Of a stretch of DNA of 13,995 bases, positions 1 to 7,372 are shown piece by piece; the first letter of the stretch is position 1; each line of letters begins with the position of its first letter. The stretch is from JBNJDW01 sp051745265. Lineage in GTDB: Bacteria > Pseudomonadota > Alphaproteobacteria > Micavibrionales > CSBR16-224. Under the pieces are notes generated by a model, which saw nothing but the letters and a program-made list of their open reading frames with translations, was not told where the DNA came from and did no database searches. Made by a program: the position numbers and the translations under genes. Location of the stretch: assembly GCA_051745265.1 (NCBI GenBank), contig JBNJDW010000028.1, forward strand, positions 1 to 13,995, written 5' to 3'.

Positions 1-1115
1 GCCGGGGAGCTGCGCCTGACATTTCCCCACAGCGGGGAGATCTCTGCACTGCGATCGGCCTTAAAACCCTTGTCCTGACCGGTCGCGATAAAGGCAAACC
101 GCGGCAGGCTTTGCTGGCTGACATCGAAAGCGGAGACGCCGATATCATTTTCGGCACCCATGCCCTGTTTCAGGATGATGTTCATTTCAAGGATCTTGGC
201 CTTGCCATCATCGACGAACAGCACCGTTTCGGCGTGCATCAACGCCTTAAACTGTCCGAAAAAGGCCAGAACGCCGATATTCTGGTCATGACCGCAACGC
301 CGATCCCGCGCACGCTGACACTGGCCGCCTATGGTGATATGGAAGTCAGCCGCCTTGACGAAAAACCGGCTGGCCGTAAACCGATTGATACCCGCCTTGT
401 GTCCATTGATCGGATCGAAGAGGTCATAAGCGGGCTAAAGCGGAAAATCGACAGTGGTGAGCGCATATACTGGGTCTGCCCGCTGGTCGAGGAGTCCGAA
501 AAGCTCGACCTTGCCGCTGCCGAAGAACGCTTTCACATTTTGCAGGATTATCTGGGCCCCCGGGTCGGCCTGGTCCATGGCCGCATGAAAGGCGCGGAAA
601 AAGACGAGATCATGACCCGTTTTAAAAATGGCGAACTGGATATTCTGGTTGCGACAACGGTGATCGAGGTCGGTGTTGATGTGCCTGAAGCCACGGTCAT
701 GGTCATCGAACATGCCGAGCGTTTTGGCCTGTCACAGCTCCATCAGTTGCGCGGCCGTGTCGGGCGCGGGGCAGAGGCGTCAACCTGTCTGTTTTTATTC
801 TCTGCCAAATCCGGCGAAACCGCCCGTAAACGGCTAACCACCATCCGCGATACCGAGGATGGCTTTGTCATTGCCGAGGAAGATTTAAAAATTCGCGGCG
901 CCGGCGAAGTGCTGGGCACACGGCAAAGCGGGTTGCCCAAATTCAGGCTGGCCGAACTGTCCATTCATGGTGATCTGATGCAGGTCGCCCAGAATGATGC
1001 CCGGCTGATCATCCAGAATGATCCGCAGTTAAAATCCGAACGCGGTGACGCCCTGCGGACCTTACTGTATCTGTTCCGTAAGGAAAATGCCGTTAAATAT
1101 TTACGATCAGGCTAG
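1..1115 (+). CDS. recG: ATP-dependent DNA helicase RecG, C-terminal part (5' end cut by window)
   Basis: RecG is a superfamily 2 helicase that reverses stalled replication forks and branch-migrates recombination intermediates. The coding frame is open from base 3 to the TAG at 1113-1115, about 370 residues against roughly 690 for the whole family, so the wedge domain and Walker A motif lie outside the window. Visible helicase motifs are the DEQH box (213-224), the TATPIPRT motif (about 286-315), VATTVIEVGVDVPEA (about 649-693) and the motif VI QLRGRVGRG (744-770). The C-terminus, LLYLFRKENAVKYLRSG, is typical of the family. From about base 39 the protein matches RecG well (TGRDKGK, then GTHALFQ), but the first dozen residues do not show the expected AxQH segment and may contain frame errors. 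The gene ends two bases from the convergent lipoprotein gene, with no obvious terminator between them. Confidence 0.95.
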   Translation, partial: RGAAPDISPQRGDLCTAIGLKTLVLTGRDKGKPRQALLADIESGDADIIFGTHALFQDDVHFKDLGLAIIDEQHRFGVHQRLKLSEKGQNADILVMTATPIPRTLTLAAYGDMEVSRLDEKPAGRKPIDTRLVSIDRIEEVISGLKRKIDSGERIYWVCPLVEESEKLDLAAAEERFHILQDYLGPRVGLVHGRMKGAEKDEIMTRFKNGELDILVATTVIEVGVDVPEATVMVIEHAERFGLSQLHQLRGRVGRGAEASTCLFLFSAKSGETARKRLTTIRDTEDGFVIAEEDLKIRGAGEVLGTRQSGLPKFRLAELSIHGDLMQVAQNDARLIIQNDPQLKSERGDALRTLLYLFRKENAVKYLRSG

Positions 1116-1117
1116 CT

Positions 1118-1639
1118 TTACTTATTACGTCCGGACAGGCTCTGCTCGGCCTTTTTATCGGCGGGTTCGATATAGACTTCACCCGGCGGCGCGGCGATAA
1201 CAGGCGGGCCTTCCTGAAAAGCGGGCACTACATTTTTACCGCGGGTCAGGTTTTCTTCCAATGGTTCCATCTGAATAATGACGGTATCAGGATATTTGCT
1301 GATTGTCCGTGCGCCAAGATCATAGGCCGTGCCCGGAACAATTCCATTCCAGACATTCCAGTACGTCGTCGGATTAACCTTTACCGGCACTTCGACCACA
1401 GTTGTTTTATAACCCTTTTTCCGGCAGGTCACGGTCAGGGGGTATAAAGACCGTTCAAGGGTAACAAAGTCCGGCGTATAAATATTATAAGAATAATCCG
1501 GATTTTCCGCCCGGCAGTCAGCCCCGTTAATATCCTGAGTGATGAATTCAACACGCTGGATACTGTTATCGAACATGGAGCTGCATCCGGCAAGCGTCAG
1601 TGATACGGCAACTGTTGCTAAAGGTATTAAAAATTTCAT
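1118..1639 (-). CDS. Uncharacterised small lipoprotein
   Basis: I do not recognise a named family. From the chosen ATG the protein has 173 residues. It opens with a textbook lipoprotein signal: a Met-Lys start, a hydrophobic stretch and the lipobox LAGC, with the lipidated cysteine at residue 19 (codon 1583-1585). The mature part has a conserved-looking core with two cysteines (NGADC and TVTCRKKGYKTTVVEV), then an aromatic and Gly-rich segment (NVWNGIVPGTAYDLGA), and a Pro-rich, charged tail. The frame is open upstream to 1741, but the promoter at 1669-1698 would start transcription near 1662. An AGGGA at 1650-1654 lies 10 bases before the 1639 start. ATGs at 1648 and 1660 are possible alternatives. 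No acidic residue follows the lipid cysteine (it is CSSM), so sorting to the outer membrane is inferred. The gene appears monocistronic. Confidence 0.8.
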   Translation of the reverse strand: MKFLIPLATVAVSLTLAGCSSMFDNSIQRVEFITQDINGADCRAENPDYSYNIYTPDFVTLERSLYPLTVTCRKKGYKTTVVEVPVKVNPTTYWNVWNGIVPGTAYDLGARTISKYPDTVIIQMEPLEENLTRGKNVVPAFQEGPPVIAAPPGEVYIEPADKKAEQSLSGRNK

Positions 1640-1649
1640 TTTGATCATA

Positions 1650-1654
1650 TCCCT
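1650..1654 (-). promoter_or_regulatory. Ribosome binding site of the lipoprotein gene
   Basis: AGGGA on the - strand, 10 bases before the ATG at 1639. It favours that start over the longer reading frame, whose upstream ATGs lack a usable Shine-Dalgarno site at normal spacing. Confidence 0.5.
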
Positions 1655-1668
1655 ATTCATCCTTAAGT

Positions 1669-1698
1669 ATGATAGGGGAAAGGGGTTTGTTTTGGCAA
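1669..1698 (-). promoter_or_regulatory. Predicted sigma-70 type promoter of the lipoprotein gene
   Basis: Reading the - strand, a -35 box TTGCCA (1698-1693) is followed after 18 bases by a -10 box TATCAT (1674-1669). Transcription would start near 1662, about 22 bases before the predicted ATG at 1639. The promoter lies between the clpB terminator and the gene, so expression should be independent of clpB. Confidence 0.6.
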
Positions 1699-1734
1699 CA
1701 AGAAAAGCGGATTTTCTAAAACATGCGCCTTCCA

Positions 1735-1781
1735 AAGCCAAAACAACAATGCCCGAAGCAAGCTATTATGCTTCGGGCATT
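1735..1781 (-). terminator. Rho-independent terminator of clpB
   Basis: A perfect 13-bp inverted repeat (arms 1748-1760 and 1769-1781, 8-base loop, arm AATGCCCGAAGCA) lies 24 bases after the clpB stop codon. On the - strand it is followed by the T-rich run TTGTTGTTTTGG. It would end clpB transcription before the lipoprotein promoter. Confidence 0.85.
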
Positions 1782-1805
1782 GGATGGTTAAAGCCGGTTC
1801 TGTGT

Positions 1806-4418
1806 TCAGGCCACTTTCTGACCGTTCTTTTTATCTTTCTCCTTGCCTTCCATGACAAAGGCCAGCGCATCATCCTTAACCGTCACGGTAACCGTCGTGC
1901 CGTCGGACACTTCGCCGTTCAGCAGCAGCGTGGCCAGTTTGTTTTGCAGTTCACGCTTGATAACCCGCTTTAACGGACGGGCACCAAAGGCCGGATCATA
2001 GCCCTGTTCGGCAAGCCAGTGACGTGCTTCATCATCAAGATTAAGCGTAATGCCGCGCTCGGCCAGCATGTCATACAGCTCGCTCAGTTGGATATCGACA
2101 ATTTCGGCCAGATTTGCACGGTTCAGGCGGTGGAACAGCAGGGTTTCGTCAATCCGGTTTAGAAATTCCGGCCGGAAAGCCTGACGCACAACGCCCATAA
2201 CCTGTTCACGGACAATTTCAGGATCATCATCTTCCTTCATCGCCATCAGATGTTCGGCGCCCAGGTTCGAGGTCATGATCAGAACTGTATTGGAAAAATC
2301 AATCACCCGTCCCTGCCCGTCGGTCAGGCGACCATCGTCAAAGACCTGAAGCAGGATGTTAAACACATCCGGATGGGCTTTTTCGACCTCATCAAACAGA
2401 ATCACCTGATAGGGACGCCGACGCACGGCTTCGGTCAGGGCGCCGCCCTCTTCATAACCGACATAACCGGGCGGTGCCCCGATCATCCGGGCAACGGCGT
2501 GTTTCTCCATATATTCCGACATATCAAGCCGGACCATGGCATGAGAATCATTAAACAGAAATTCGGCCAGCGCCTTAGTCAGTTCAGTTTTCCCCACACC
2601 TGTCGGCCCCAGAAACAGAAAGGTGCCGATCGGCTGGTTCTGCGCCTGCAAGCCTGCCCGGGCACGCCGGACCGCATTGGAGACCGCCTCGATGGCTTCC
2701 TCCTGACCGATCACCTGAGCGCTCAGGAAGTCTTCCATCTCCAGCAGTTTATCCCGCTCGCCTTCCAGCATTTTATCCACCGGAATACCCGTCCAGCGAC
2801 TGACAACAGCGGCGACATCATTATCGGTGACCTCTTCCTTGATCATCCGGCTTTCAGCAGCCTCCTGTGCATCGGCAAGACGGCTTTCAAGATCAGGGAT
2901 CGTGCCATAGGTCAGTTCCCCGGCTTTGGTCCAGTCGCCATCGCGCTGCGCCTGTTCACGTTCCACGCGGGCGCGCTCCAATTCCTCCTGAAGCTTCTGG
3001 GCGCTGGTCAGCTTGTCTTTTTCCGCTGTCCACTGGGATGTAATTTCGGCAGATTCAGCCTCCAGATCTTTTAAATCCTGCTGAATTTTCTCGAGCCGTT
3101 CTTTCGAGGCTTTGTCCGTTTCTTTTTTCAACGCCTCACCTTCGATTTTTAACTGGATAATTTTACGATCCAGTTCATCAAGGGATTCAGGTTTGCTGTC
3201 AACCTCCATCCGCAGGCGTGAAGAGGCCTCATCAATCAAATCGATGGCCTTATCCGGCAGGAAACGGTCGGTGATATAGCGGCTGGAGAGCTGCGCGGCT
3301 GCCACAATCGCACTGTCGGTCACCCGCACGCCATGGTGCAGTTCGTATTTTTCCTTTAAACCGCGCAGAATTGACACGGTATCCTGAATGGTCGGCTCCG
3401 CAATATAGATCTGCTGGAAACGGCGTTCAAGCGCCGCATCCTTTTCGATATGCTTGCGGTACTCGTTCAAGGTCGTGGCGCCGATCATATGAAGCTCACC
3501 CCGGGCCAAAGCCGGTTTCAGCATATTACCGGCATCCATGGCGCCTTCGGCTTTACCGGCACCGACCAGCGTATGCATTTCATCCAGAAACAGGATAATT
3601 TCACCGGCACTGGCACTGATATCGTCAAGCACGGCTTTCAGGCGTTCTTCAAATTCGCCGCGATATTTGGCCCCGGCAATCATACTGCCAAGATCAAGCG
3701 CCATCAGTTTCTTACCCTGCAGGCTTTCCGGCACATCGCCATTGACAATCCGAAGGGCGAGCCCCTCGGCAATAGCGGTTTTACCGACACCCGGTTCGCC
3801 AATCAGCACCGGGTTATTCTTTGTCCGGCGGGATAAAACCTGCATGGTCCGGCGAATTTCCTCATCACGGCCAATGACCGGATCAAGCTTACCTTCGCGC
3901 GCCGCTTCTGTCAGATCGCGGGCATATTTCTTTAAGGCTTCCAACTGGTCTTCTGCCGTGGCACTGTCCGCGGTCCGGCCTTTGCGTATATCGTTAATGG
4001 CATGATTAAGCGCTGAATCGCTGAGCCCGTTATGTTTCAACAGGTCGGATACAGCCGATTTGTGCATCACCAGCGCCTGAAACAGCCGTTCCAGAGTGAC
4101 GAATTTATCGCCGGCTTTTTCTGCGGTCTGCAGAGACAGATCAAAAATCTTGGCAAGGTCTGTCGACATATGCAGCCCCTGGGCGCCGCCGCCTTCAACC
4201 GAAGGGTTTTTGGCGACCAGTTTTTCAGCGCCGATGCGGATCGGCTCAAACTTACCGCCGGCAGACCGGATCAGGTTCTGAACGACATTGCTGTCATCTT
4301 CCAACAGCACTTTCAGCAGATGTTCGGGTTTTAAATGTTGATGATTATTACGCAGAGCCAGCGTTTGTGCGGCCTGCAAAGCTGAGCGTGACCGCTCGGT
4401 AAATTTTTCGAAGTCCAT
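1806..4418 (-). CDS. clpB: ATP-dependent chaperone (disaggregase) ClpB
   Basis: ClpB is a cytoplasmic hexameric AAA+ machine that pulls polypeptides out of heat-induced aggregates together with the DnaK system. At 870 residues it is full length. In order: Clp N-domain repeats (about 1-145); first AAA+ module with Walker A GEPGVGKT (207-214) and Walker B ILFLDE (275-280); the long coiled-coil middle domain specific to ClpB (about 405-525, rich in Glu, Lys and Gln); second AAA+ module with Walker A GPTGVGKT (604-611), pore loop GYVGYEEGG (651-659) and Walker B VILFDE (672-677); then the C-terminal small domain. The ATG is supported by AGGAGG at 4428-4433, 9 bases upstream. It lacks a ClpP-binding loop, as expected for ClpB rather than ClpA. 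It appears monocistronic, with its own promoter at 4515-4543 and a terminator. The position next to DUF4167 is common in Alphaproteobacteria. Confidence 0.98.
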   Translation of the reverse strand: MDFEKFTERSRSALQAAQTLALRNNHQHLKPEHLLKVLLEDDSNVVQNLIRSAGGKFEPIRIGAEKLVAKNPSVEGGGAQGLHMSTDLAKIFDLSLQTAEKAGDKFVTLERLFQALVMHKSAVSDLLKHNGLSDSALNHAINDIRKGRTADSATAEDQLEALKKYARDLTEAAREGKLDPVIGRDEEIRRTMQVLSRRTKNNPVLIGEPGVGKTAIAEGLALRIVNGDVPESLQGKKLMALDLGSMIAGAKYRGEFEERLKAVLDDISASAGEIILFLDEMHTLVGAGKAEGAMDAGNMLKPALARGELHMIGATTLNEYRKHIEKDAALERRFQQIYIAEPTIQDTVSILRGLKEKYELHHGVRVTDSAIVAAAQLSSRYITDRFLPDKAIDLIDEASSRLRMEVDSKPESLDELDRKIIQLKIEGEALKKETDKASKERLEKIQQDLKDLEAESAEITSQWTAEKDKLTSAQKLQEELERARVEREQAQRDGDWTKAGELTYGTIPDLESRLADAQEAAESRMIKEEVTDNDVAAVVSRWTGIPVDKMLEGERDKLLEMEDFLSAQVIGQEEAIEAVSNAVRRARAGLQAQNQPIGTFLFLGPTGVGKTELTKALAEFLFNDSHAMVRLDMSEYMEKHAVARMIGAPPGYVGYEEGGALTEAVRRRPYQVILFDEVEKAHPDVFNILLQVFDDGRLTDGQGRVIDFSNTVLIMTSNLGAEHLMAMKEDDDPEIVREQVMGVVRQAFRPEFLNRIDETLLFHRLNRANLAEIVDIQLSELYDMLAERGITLNLDDEARHWLAEQGYDPAFGARPLKRVIKRELQNKLATLLLNGEVSDGTTVTVTVKDDALAFVMEGKEKDKKNGQKVA

Positions 4419-4419
4419 T

Positions 4420-4431
4420 GAGGCACTCCTC
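4420..4431 (-). promoter_or_regulatory. Possible short hairpin over the clpB ribosome binding site
   Basis: In the mRNA, GAGG (4431-4428) can pair with CCTC (4423-4420) around an AGTG loop. This would hide most of the AGGAGG Shine-Dalgarno sequence just before the start codon. A weak structure of this kind could melt with heat, but four base pairs may also be chance. Confidence 0.3.
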
Positions 4432-4514
4432 CTGTAAAAATGTTAACAATAGGCCCGATTTCGGCGCCCACCAATTCATTTTTGCGGTCCATACAATATG
4501 CAACCACATATAAT

Positions 4515-4543
4515 ATTATAGCATGTTTTTCTTGATTTGACAG
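4515..4543 (-). promoter_or_regulatory. Predicted promoter of clpB
   Basis: On the - strand a perfect -10 TATAAT (4520-4515) sits 17 bases after a weak -35 CTGTCA (4543-4538). The leader would be about 90 bases. The -10 is of housekeeping type. I could not see a convincing heat-shock sigma factor (RpoH) promoter in 4419-4552, though alphaproteobacterial RpoH sites vary. Confidence 0.6.
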
Positions 4544-4551
4544 TCTGGATG

Positions 4552-4580
4552 AAAAAAAACGCCCCAAAAGGGGCGTTTAA
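4552..4580 (-). terminator. Rho-independent terminator of the DUF4167 gene
   Basis: A perfect 8-bp GC-rich stem (AACGCCCC at 4558-4565 and GGGGCGTT at 4570-4577) closes an AAAA loop and is followed on the - strand by a run of eight T. It lies about 35 bases after the DUF4167 stop codon, and its T run ends only about 8 bases before the clpB -35 box. Confidence 0.95.
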
Positions 4581-4612
4581 TTCTTTGATTGGTCTTGCGG
4601 CTGATAACGTCT

Positions 4613-5140
4613 TCAGGCATCAACCGTTTCAGACTTTTTTTCGCGCACCGCCCGTTTTCGTGTCGGTTTTTTCTCGCCTTCGCTTTCTTTGGCTTTCGGC
4701 GCCGGCGCCTTGTCATCTTCAACCATTTTTATATTTTCGGCTTTTGGATTTTGCGGTTCTTCATGTCTTGGCTGCGGTTGTTTTTCTGCGCGCGGCTGCT
4801 GTTGTCTGTCATTTTTGTCTGCTGATTTAGCATTATTGTTATCATCGCTGTTCGCGGAATCTGTCCGGTCAACGCTCGCGGTAAATTCATTGATGATCCG
4901 TTGATAATGTTCTGCAAACTGGTAATAGCTTTCGGCAAGGACATTATCCCCGGCAGATGAGGCATCCCGCGCCAGAGTTACGTATTTTTCAACGATCTGA
5001 TATGCATTGCCACGGATACGAACCTCAGGCCCGTTACTGTCATAGCTGTGCATTTTTGGATTAAATTTGCGGTTACCGTTATTATTGCCGCCGCCCATAT
5101 TACGGCCACGCGACCTGCGTGAGTTTGAACCATGTCTCAT
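4613..5140 (-). CDS. DUF4167 domain protein, possible RNA-binding protein
   Basis: This small protein of unknown function (175 residues from the chosen start) belongs to an alphaproteobacterial family. The N-terminus is basic and low complexity (MRHGSNSRRSRGR, then a Gly/Asn run), like RNA-binding tails. The conserved domain follows: DSNGPEVRIRGNAYQI, then two predicted helices (EKYVTLARDASSAGD and AESYYQFAEHYQRIIN), about residues 34-86. The remaining half is disordered, alternating Asp/Asn/Gln-rich, acidic and Lys/Arg-rich segments. The ATG at 5140 is chosen because the family begins with this MRxxxNSRRxRGR segment and GGAG lies 7 bases upstream (5148-5151). A longer version would need a TTG at 5179. 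It follows prmC after 163 bases and ends in a strong terminator, so it may be read from the prmC operon or its own promoter. A nucleic-acid or ribosome role is inferred only. Confidence 0.9.
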   Translation of the reverse strand: MRHGSNSRRSRGRNMGGGNNNGNRKFNPKMHSYDSNGPEVRIRGNAYQIVEKYVTLARDASSAGDNVLAESYYQFAEHYQRIINEFTASVDRTDSANSDDNNNAKSADKNDRQQQPRAEKQPQPRHEEPQNPKAENIKMVEDDKAPAPKAKESEGEKKPTRKRAVREKKSETVDA

Positions 5141-5303
5141 ATACTTGCTCCGATTATTTGCTTTTTTTACGTTCCCCAATTTACAGTCTCTTAGACATAA
5201 CGCCTTGGAACTGTAATGGTCTCCGGGTGCTATTTTTTTTCAACTTCGCTGCAATGTTCCCGTTAGACAGTTTAAGTGTGCCCTATACAGGATTCGAGAT
5301 CAA
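5141..5303. other. Intergenic region between prmC and the DUF4167 gene
   Basis: These 163 bases hold the DUF4167 ribosome binding site (GGAG, 5148-5151). On the - strand there is an A-rich run near 5231-5238 and a partial inverted repeat (TTACAG/CTGTAA arms at 5181-5186 and 5212-5217) whose loop is too long to be a terminator. I see no rho-independent terminator after prmC and no promoter good enough to call. Confidence 0.5.
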
Positions 5304-6191
5304 TCACTTTTTAAGCTTTTTTACAGATTTTTTAAGCCATGGCGCGGGTTTGACGATCAGACAGCGATCATGGCCCGCCAGATCACGATGCAATTTATCC
5401 GTTTCAAAACCTGTTTTTTGAAAGATTTCCGAAACTTCTGCCGCCTGATTTAAACCAATTTCAAAACCGGCAAATCCATGTTTTTCATCCAAAAGCGCCG
5501 CCAGCCTGCCGGCAATACCGCGATAAGCCGCCAGACCATCTTCGCCGCCAAACAGGGCCAGATGCGGATCAAATTTCCTGACCTCATTTGAAAGCGTTTC
5601 CTCTTCGGCCCTTGAAATATAAGGCGGATTTGAAATGACAATATCAAAACGCTCTTCTGTTTCAACATCCTGCCAGCCGCAATACTGCAATGCCATGCGT
5701 GCCGTCAGGCCATGTTTTTCCCGATTATGCGCCGCAACCTCCAGCGCCGCCGCACTGATATCAATGGCAAGGCCGGTCGCCCGGGGCAGCTCCGATAACA
5801 AACTGATCATGAGGCAACCGGTTCCGGTACCAATATCCAAAATCCGTAATGCTTTTGATCGGTCGGGAATATTTGCCAGAACCGCCTCGATCAAGGTTTC
5901 TGAATCCGGCCTGGGGTCAAGCGTATCGCGGGTCACTTCAAAATCGAGCCCCCAGAATTCACGATACCCCAGAATTTTTGATACCGGTTCGCCCGCCAGC
6001 CTTCGTCCCAACATCTGCTTTGCCGCCTCGATTTCATGGTCCGATACCTGAACGCTGCCTTCAACGACGAGGTCTTCACGACTGATATTCAAGCACTTTT
6101 CAGCAATCAGCCGCGCATCCGTTTCCGGCCCATCGACACCGGCATTAACCAGTTCTGTTTTTAGATATCTGTATAATGCGGTACGATTCAT
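5304..6191 (-). CDS. prmC: Peptide chain release factor N5-glutamine methyltransferase PrmC (HemK)
   Basis: PrmC transfers a methyl group from S-adenosylmethionine to the glutamine of the GGQ motif in RF1 and RF2, which speeds peptide release. The protein has 295 residues from the chosen start. It shows the helical N-terminal factor-binding domain, the YREFWGLDFEV and LDPRPDSETLIE segments of the family, the AdoMet loop DIGTGTG (119-125) and the catalytic NPPY (188-191). A frame-compatible ATG at 6224 lies inside the end of prfA (7-base overlap) and would add 11 residues. The ATG at 6191 is preferred because the protein then begins like other PrmC proteins and AAAGG lies 5 bases upstream (6197-6201). 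The C-terminus is Lys-rich (LKKSVKKLKK), beyond the usual family end. Being directly behind prfA, it sits next to the gene of its substrate. Confidence 0.95.
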   Translation of the reverse strand: MNRTALYRYLKTELVNAGVDGPETDARLIAEKCLNISREDLVVEGSVQVSDHEIEAAKQMLGRRLAGEPVSKILGYREFWGLDFEVTRDTLDPRPDSETLIEAVLANIPDRSKALRILDIGTGTGCLMISLLSELPRATGLAIDISAAALEVAAHNREKHGLTARMALQYCGWQDVETEERFDIVISNPPYISRAEEETLSNEVRKFDPHLALFGGEDGLAAYRGIAGRLAALLDEKHGFAGFEIGLNQAAEVSEIFQKTGFETDKLHRDLAGHDRCLIVKPAPWLKKSVKKLKK

Positions 6192-6217
6192 GGCCGCCTT
6201 TGACCCGTCCGCAGCCG

Positions 6218-7294
6218 TTACCATGTCAATTCCGCCAGTTTATCGGCCTCATCTTCCGCGGTCAGGGAATCAATCAGCTCATCCAGCGCCTCTCCTGTCA
6301 GGACTTTATCAAGCTTATGCAGGGTCAGGTTAATACGGTGATCGGTTACACGCCCTTGCGGAAAATTATAGGTGCGGATCCGTTCTGACCGGTCACCGCT
6401 GCCGACCTGATCTTTACGGCTGGCGGCACGTTCATCGGCCAGTTTCTGACGTTCAGCTTCATAAATACGGGCGCGCAGAATGGTCATGCCCTTGGCCTTG
6501 TTTTTATGTTGTGATTTTTCATTTTGCTGCGTGACGACAATACCTGTCGGAATATGCGTGATCCGAACCGCGCTGTCTGTCGTGTTGACCGACTGGCCGC
6601 CGGGGCCTGAGGCACGAAACACATCAATACGCAGATCATTTTCACTGATATCAATATCGACATCTTCCGCTTCGGGCATAACAGCGACGGTTGCGGCTGA
6701 TGTATGAATACGGCCGCCGGACTCTGTTTTTGGTACGCGCTGCACCCGGTGAACGCCGGATTCATATTTCAGCCGGGCAAAAACATCCTTACCGGAAATA
6801 TTGACAAAGACTTCTTTATAACCGCCCATATCACTTTCAGAAGCTTCCATGACTTCAAATTTCCAGCCATGCTGACTGGCATAATTACGATACATGGCAA
6901 ACAGATCCCCGGCAAACAAGGCCGCTTCATCGCCACCGGTACCGGCACGAATTTCAAGAATAGCATTTTTCTTATCGGCTTCATCCTTAGGCAGCAGGGC
7001 AAACTGAATTTTCTTTTCCAGCGCCGGCAGTCTTTTTTTGACCTGAAACAACTCCGTTTCGGCCATATCATGCATTTCTTTATCAATATCTTTATCGGCG
7101 AGCATTTCTTCCAGCTCAGCCTTTTCATCCTTTACCGCCTTAAACGCGGCAATCGCCTCCGCAACCGGATCAAGATCGGCATATTCCTTTGACAGGCGGG
7201 TAAATTCCTCACCGCTGAGATTGCCCATCGCCATCAGCTCGGCAAGCTCACGATGGCGGGAAGTGACCTGTTCAAGTTTACGTTCAAATGACAC
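6218..7294 (-). CDS. prfA: Peptide chain release factor 1
   Basis: RF1 recognises UAA and UAG stop codons in the ribosomal A site and triggers hydrolysis of peptidyl-tRNA. The protein is full length at 358 residues. Visible features are the N-terminal helical domain with a charged coiled coil (about 50-110), the RAGTGGDEAALFAGDL segment (116-131), the PxT-type stop-codon recognition tripeptide (PKT, 188-190) inside VPKTESGGRIHTSA, and the catalytic GGQ loop (GPGGQSVNTTDSAVRITH, GGQ at 232-234). Q234 is the predicted target of the neighbouring PrmC. PxT rather than SPF marks it as RF1, not RF2. It starts with GTG at 7294, supported by GGAG at 7303-7306 with 8 bases of spacing. It lies 94 bases after ispG, so an extra promoter in that gap is possible. 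Confidence 0.98.
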   Translation of the reverse strand: MSFERKLEQVTSRHRELAELMAMGNLSGEEFTRLSKEYADLDPVAEAIAAFKAVKDEKAELEEMLADKDIDKEMHDMAETELFQVKKRLPALEKKIQFALLPKDEADKKNAILEIRAGTGGDEAALFAGDLFAMYRNYASQHGWKFEVMEASESDMGGYKEVFVNISGKDVFARLKYESGVHRVQRVPKTESGGRIHTSAATVAVMPEAEDVDIDISENDLRIDVFRASGPGGQSVNTTDSAVRITHIPTGIVVTQQNEKSQHKNKAKGMTILRARIYEAERQKLADERAASRKDQVGSGDRSERIRTYNFPQGRVTDHRINLTLHKLDKVLTGEALDELIDSLTAEDEADKLAELTW

Positions 7295-7372
7295 GCGCGT
7301 TGCTCCGTTACTACGACATTAAGCCAGTTAATCGCGGCTATCTTGCCCCAACTCGACTGTGAAAACAATATA

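Noticed and set aside
1640..1741. Longer N-terminus of the lipoprotein (start at 1741)
   Set aside because: It would place 34 residues before the signal peptide and its start lies upstream of the predicted promoter.
1539..1973. Open frame of 144 codons on the + strand
   Set aside because: It runs antisense through the lipoprotein start, the clpB terminator and the clpB end, and has no coding signature.
2250..3074. Open frame of 274 codons on the + strand inside clpB
   Set aside because: It lies wholly antisense to a well-conserved clpB, shows no family motif and reads as a codon-bias shadow. The same holds for the other + strand frames at 3371-4334.
4331..4567. Small - strand frame over the clpB start and leader
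   Set aside because: It spans the clpB promoter and overlaps the clpB start in another frame, with no ribosome binding site or family likeness.
5141..5179. Longer DUF4167 protein from TTG at 5179
   Set aside because: The added residues are not part of the family, the start codon is weak, and a good ribosome binding site precedes the ATG at 5140.
5180..5303. Terminator after prmC
   Set aside because: The only inverted repeat (TTACAG/CTGTAA) has a 25-base loop and no T run on the - strand.
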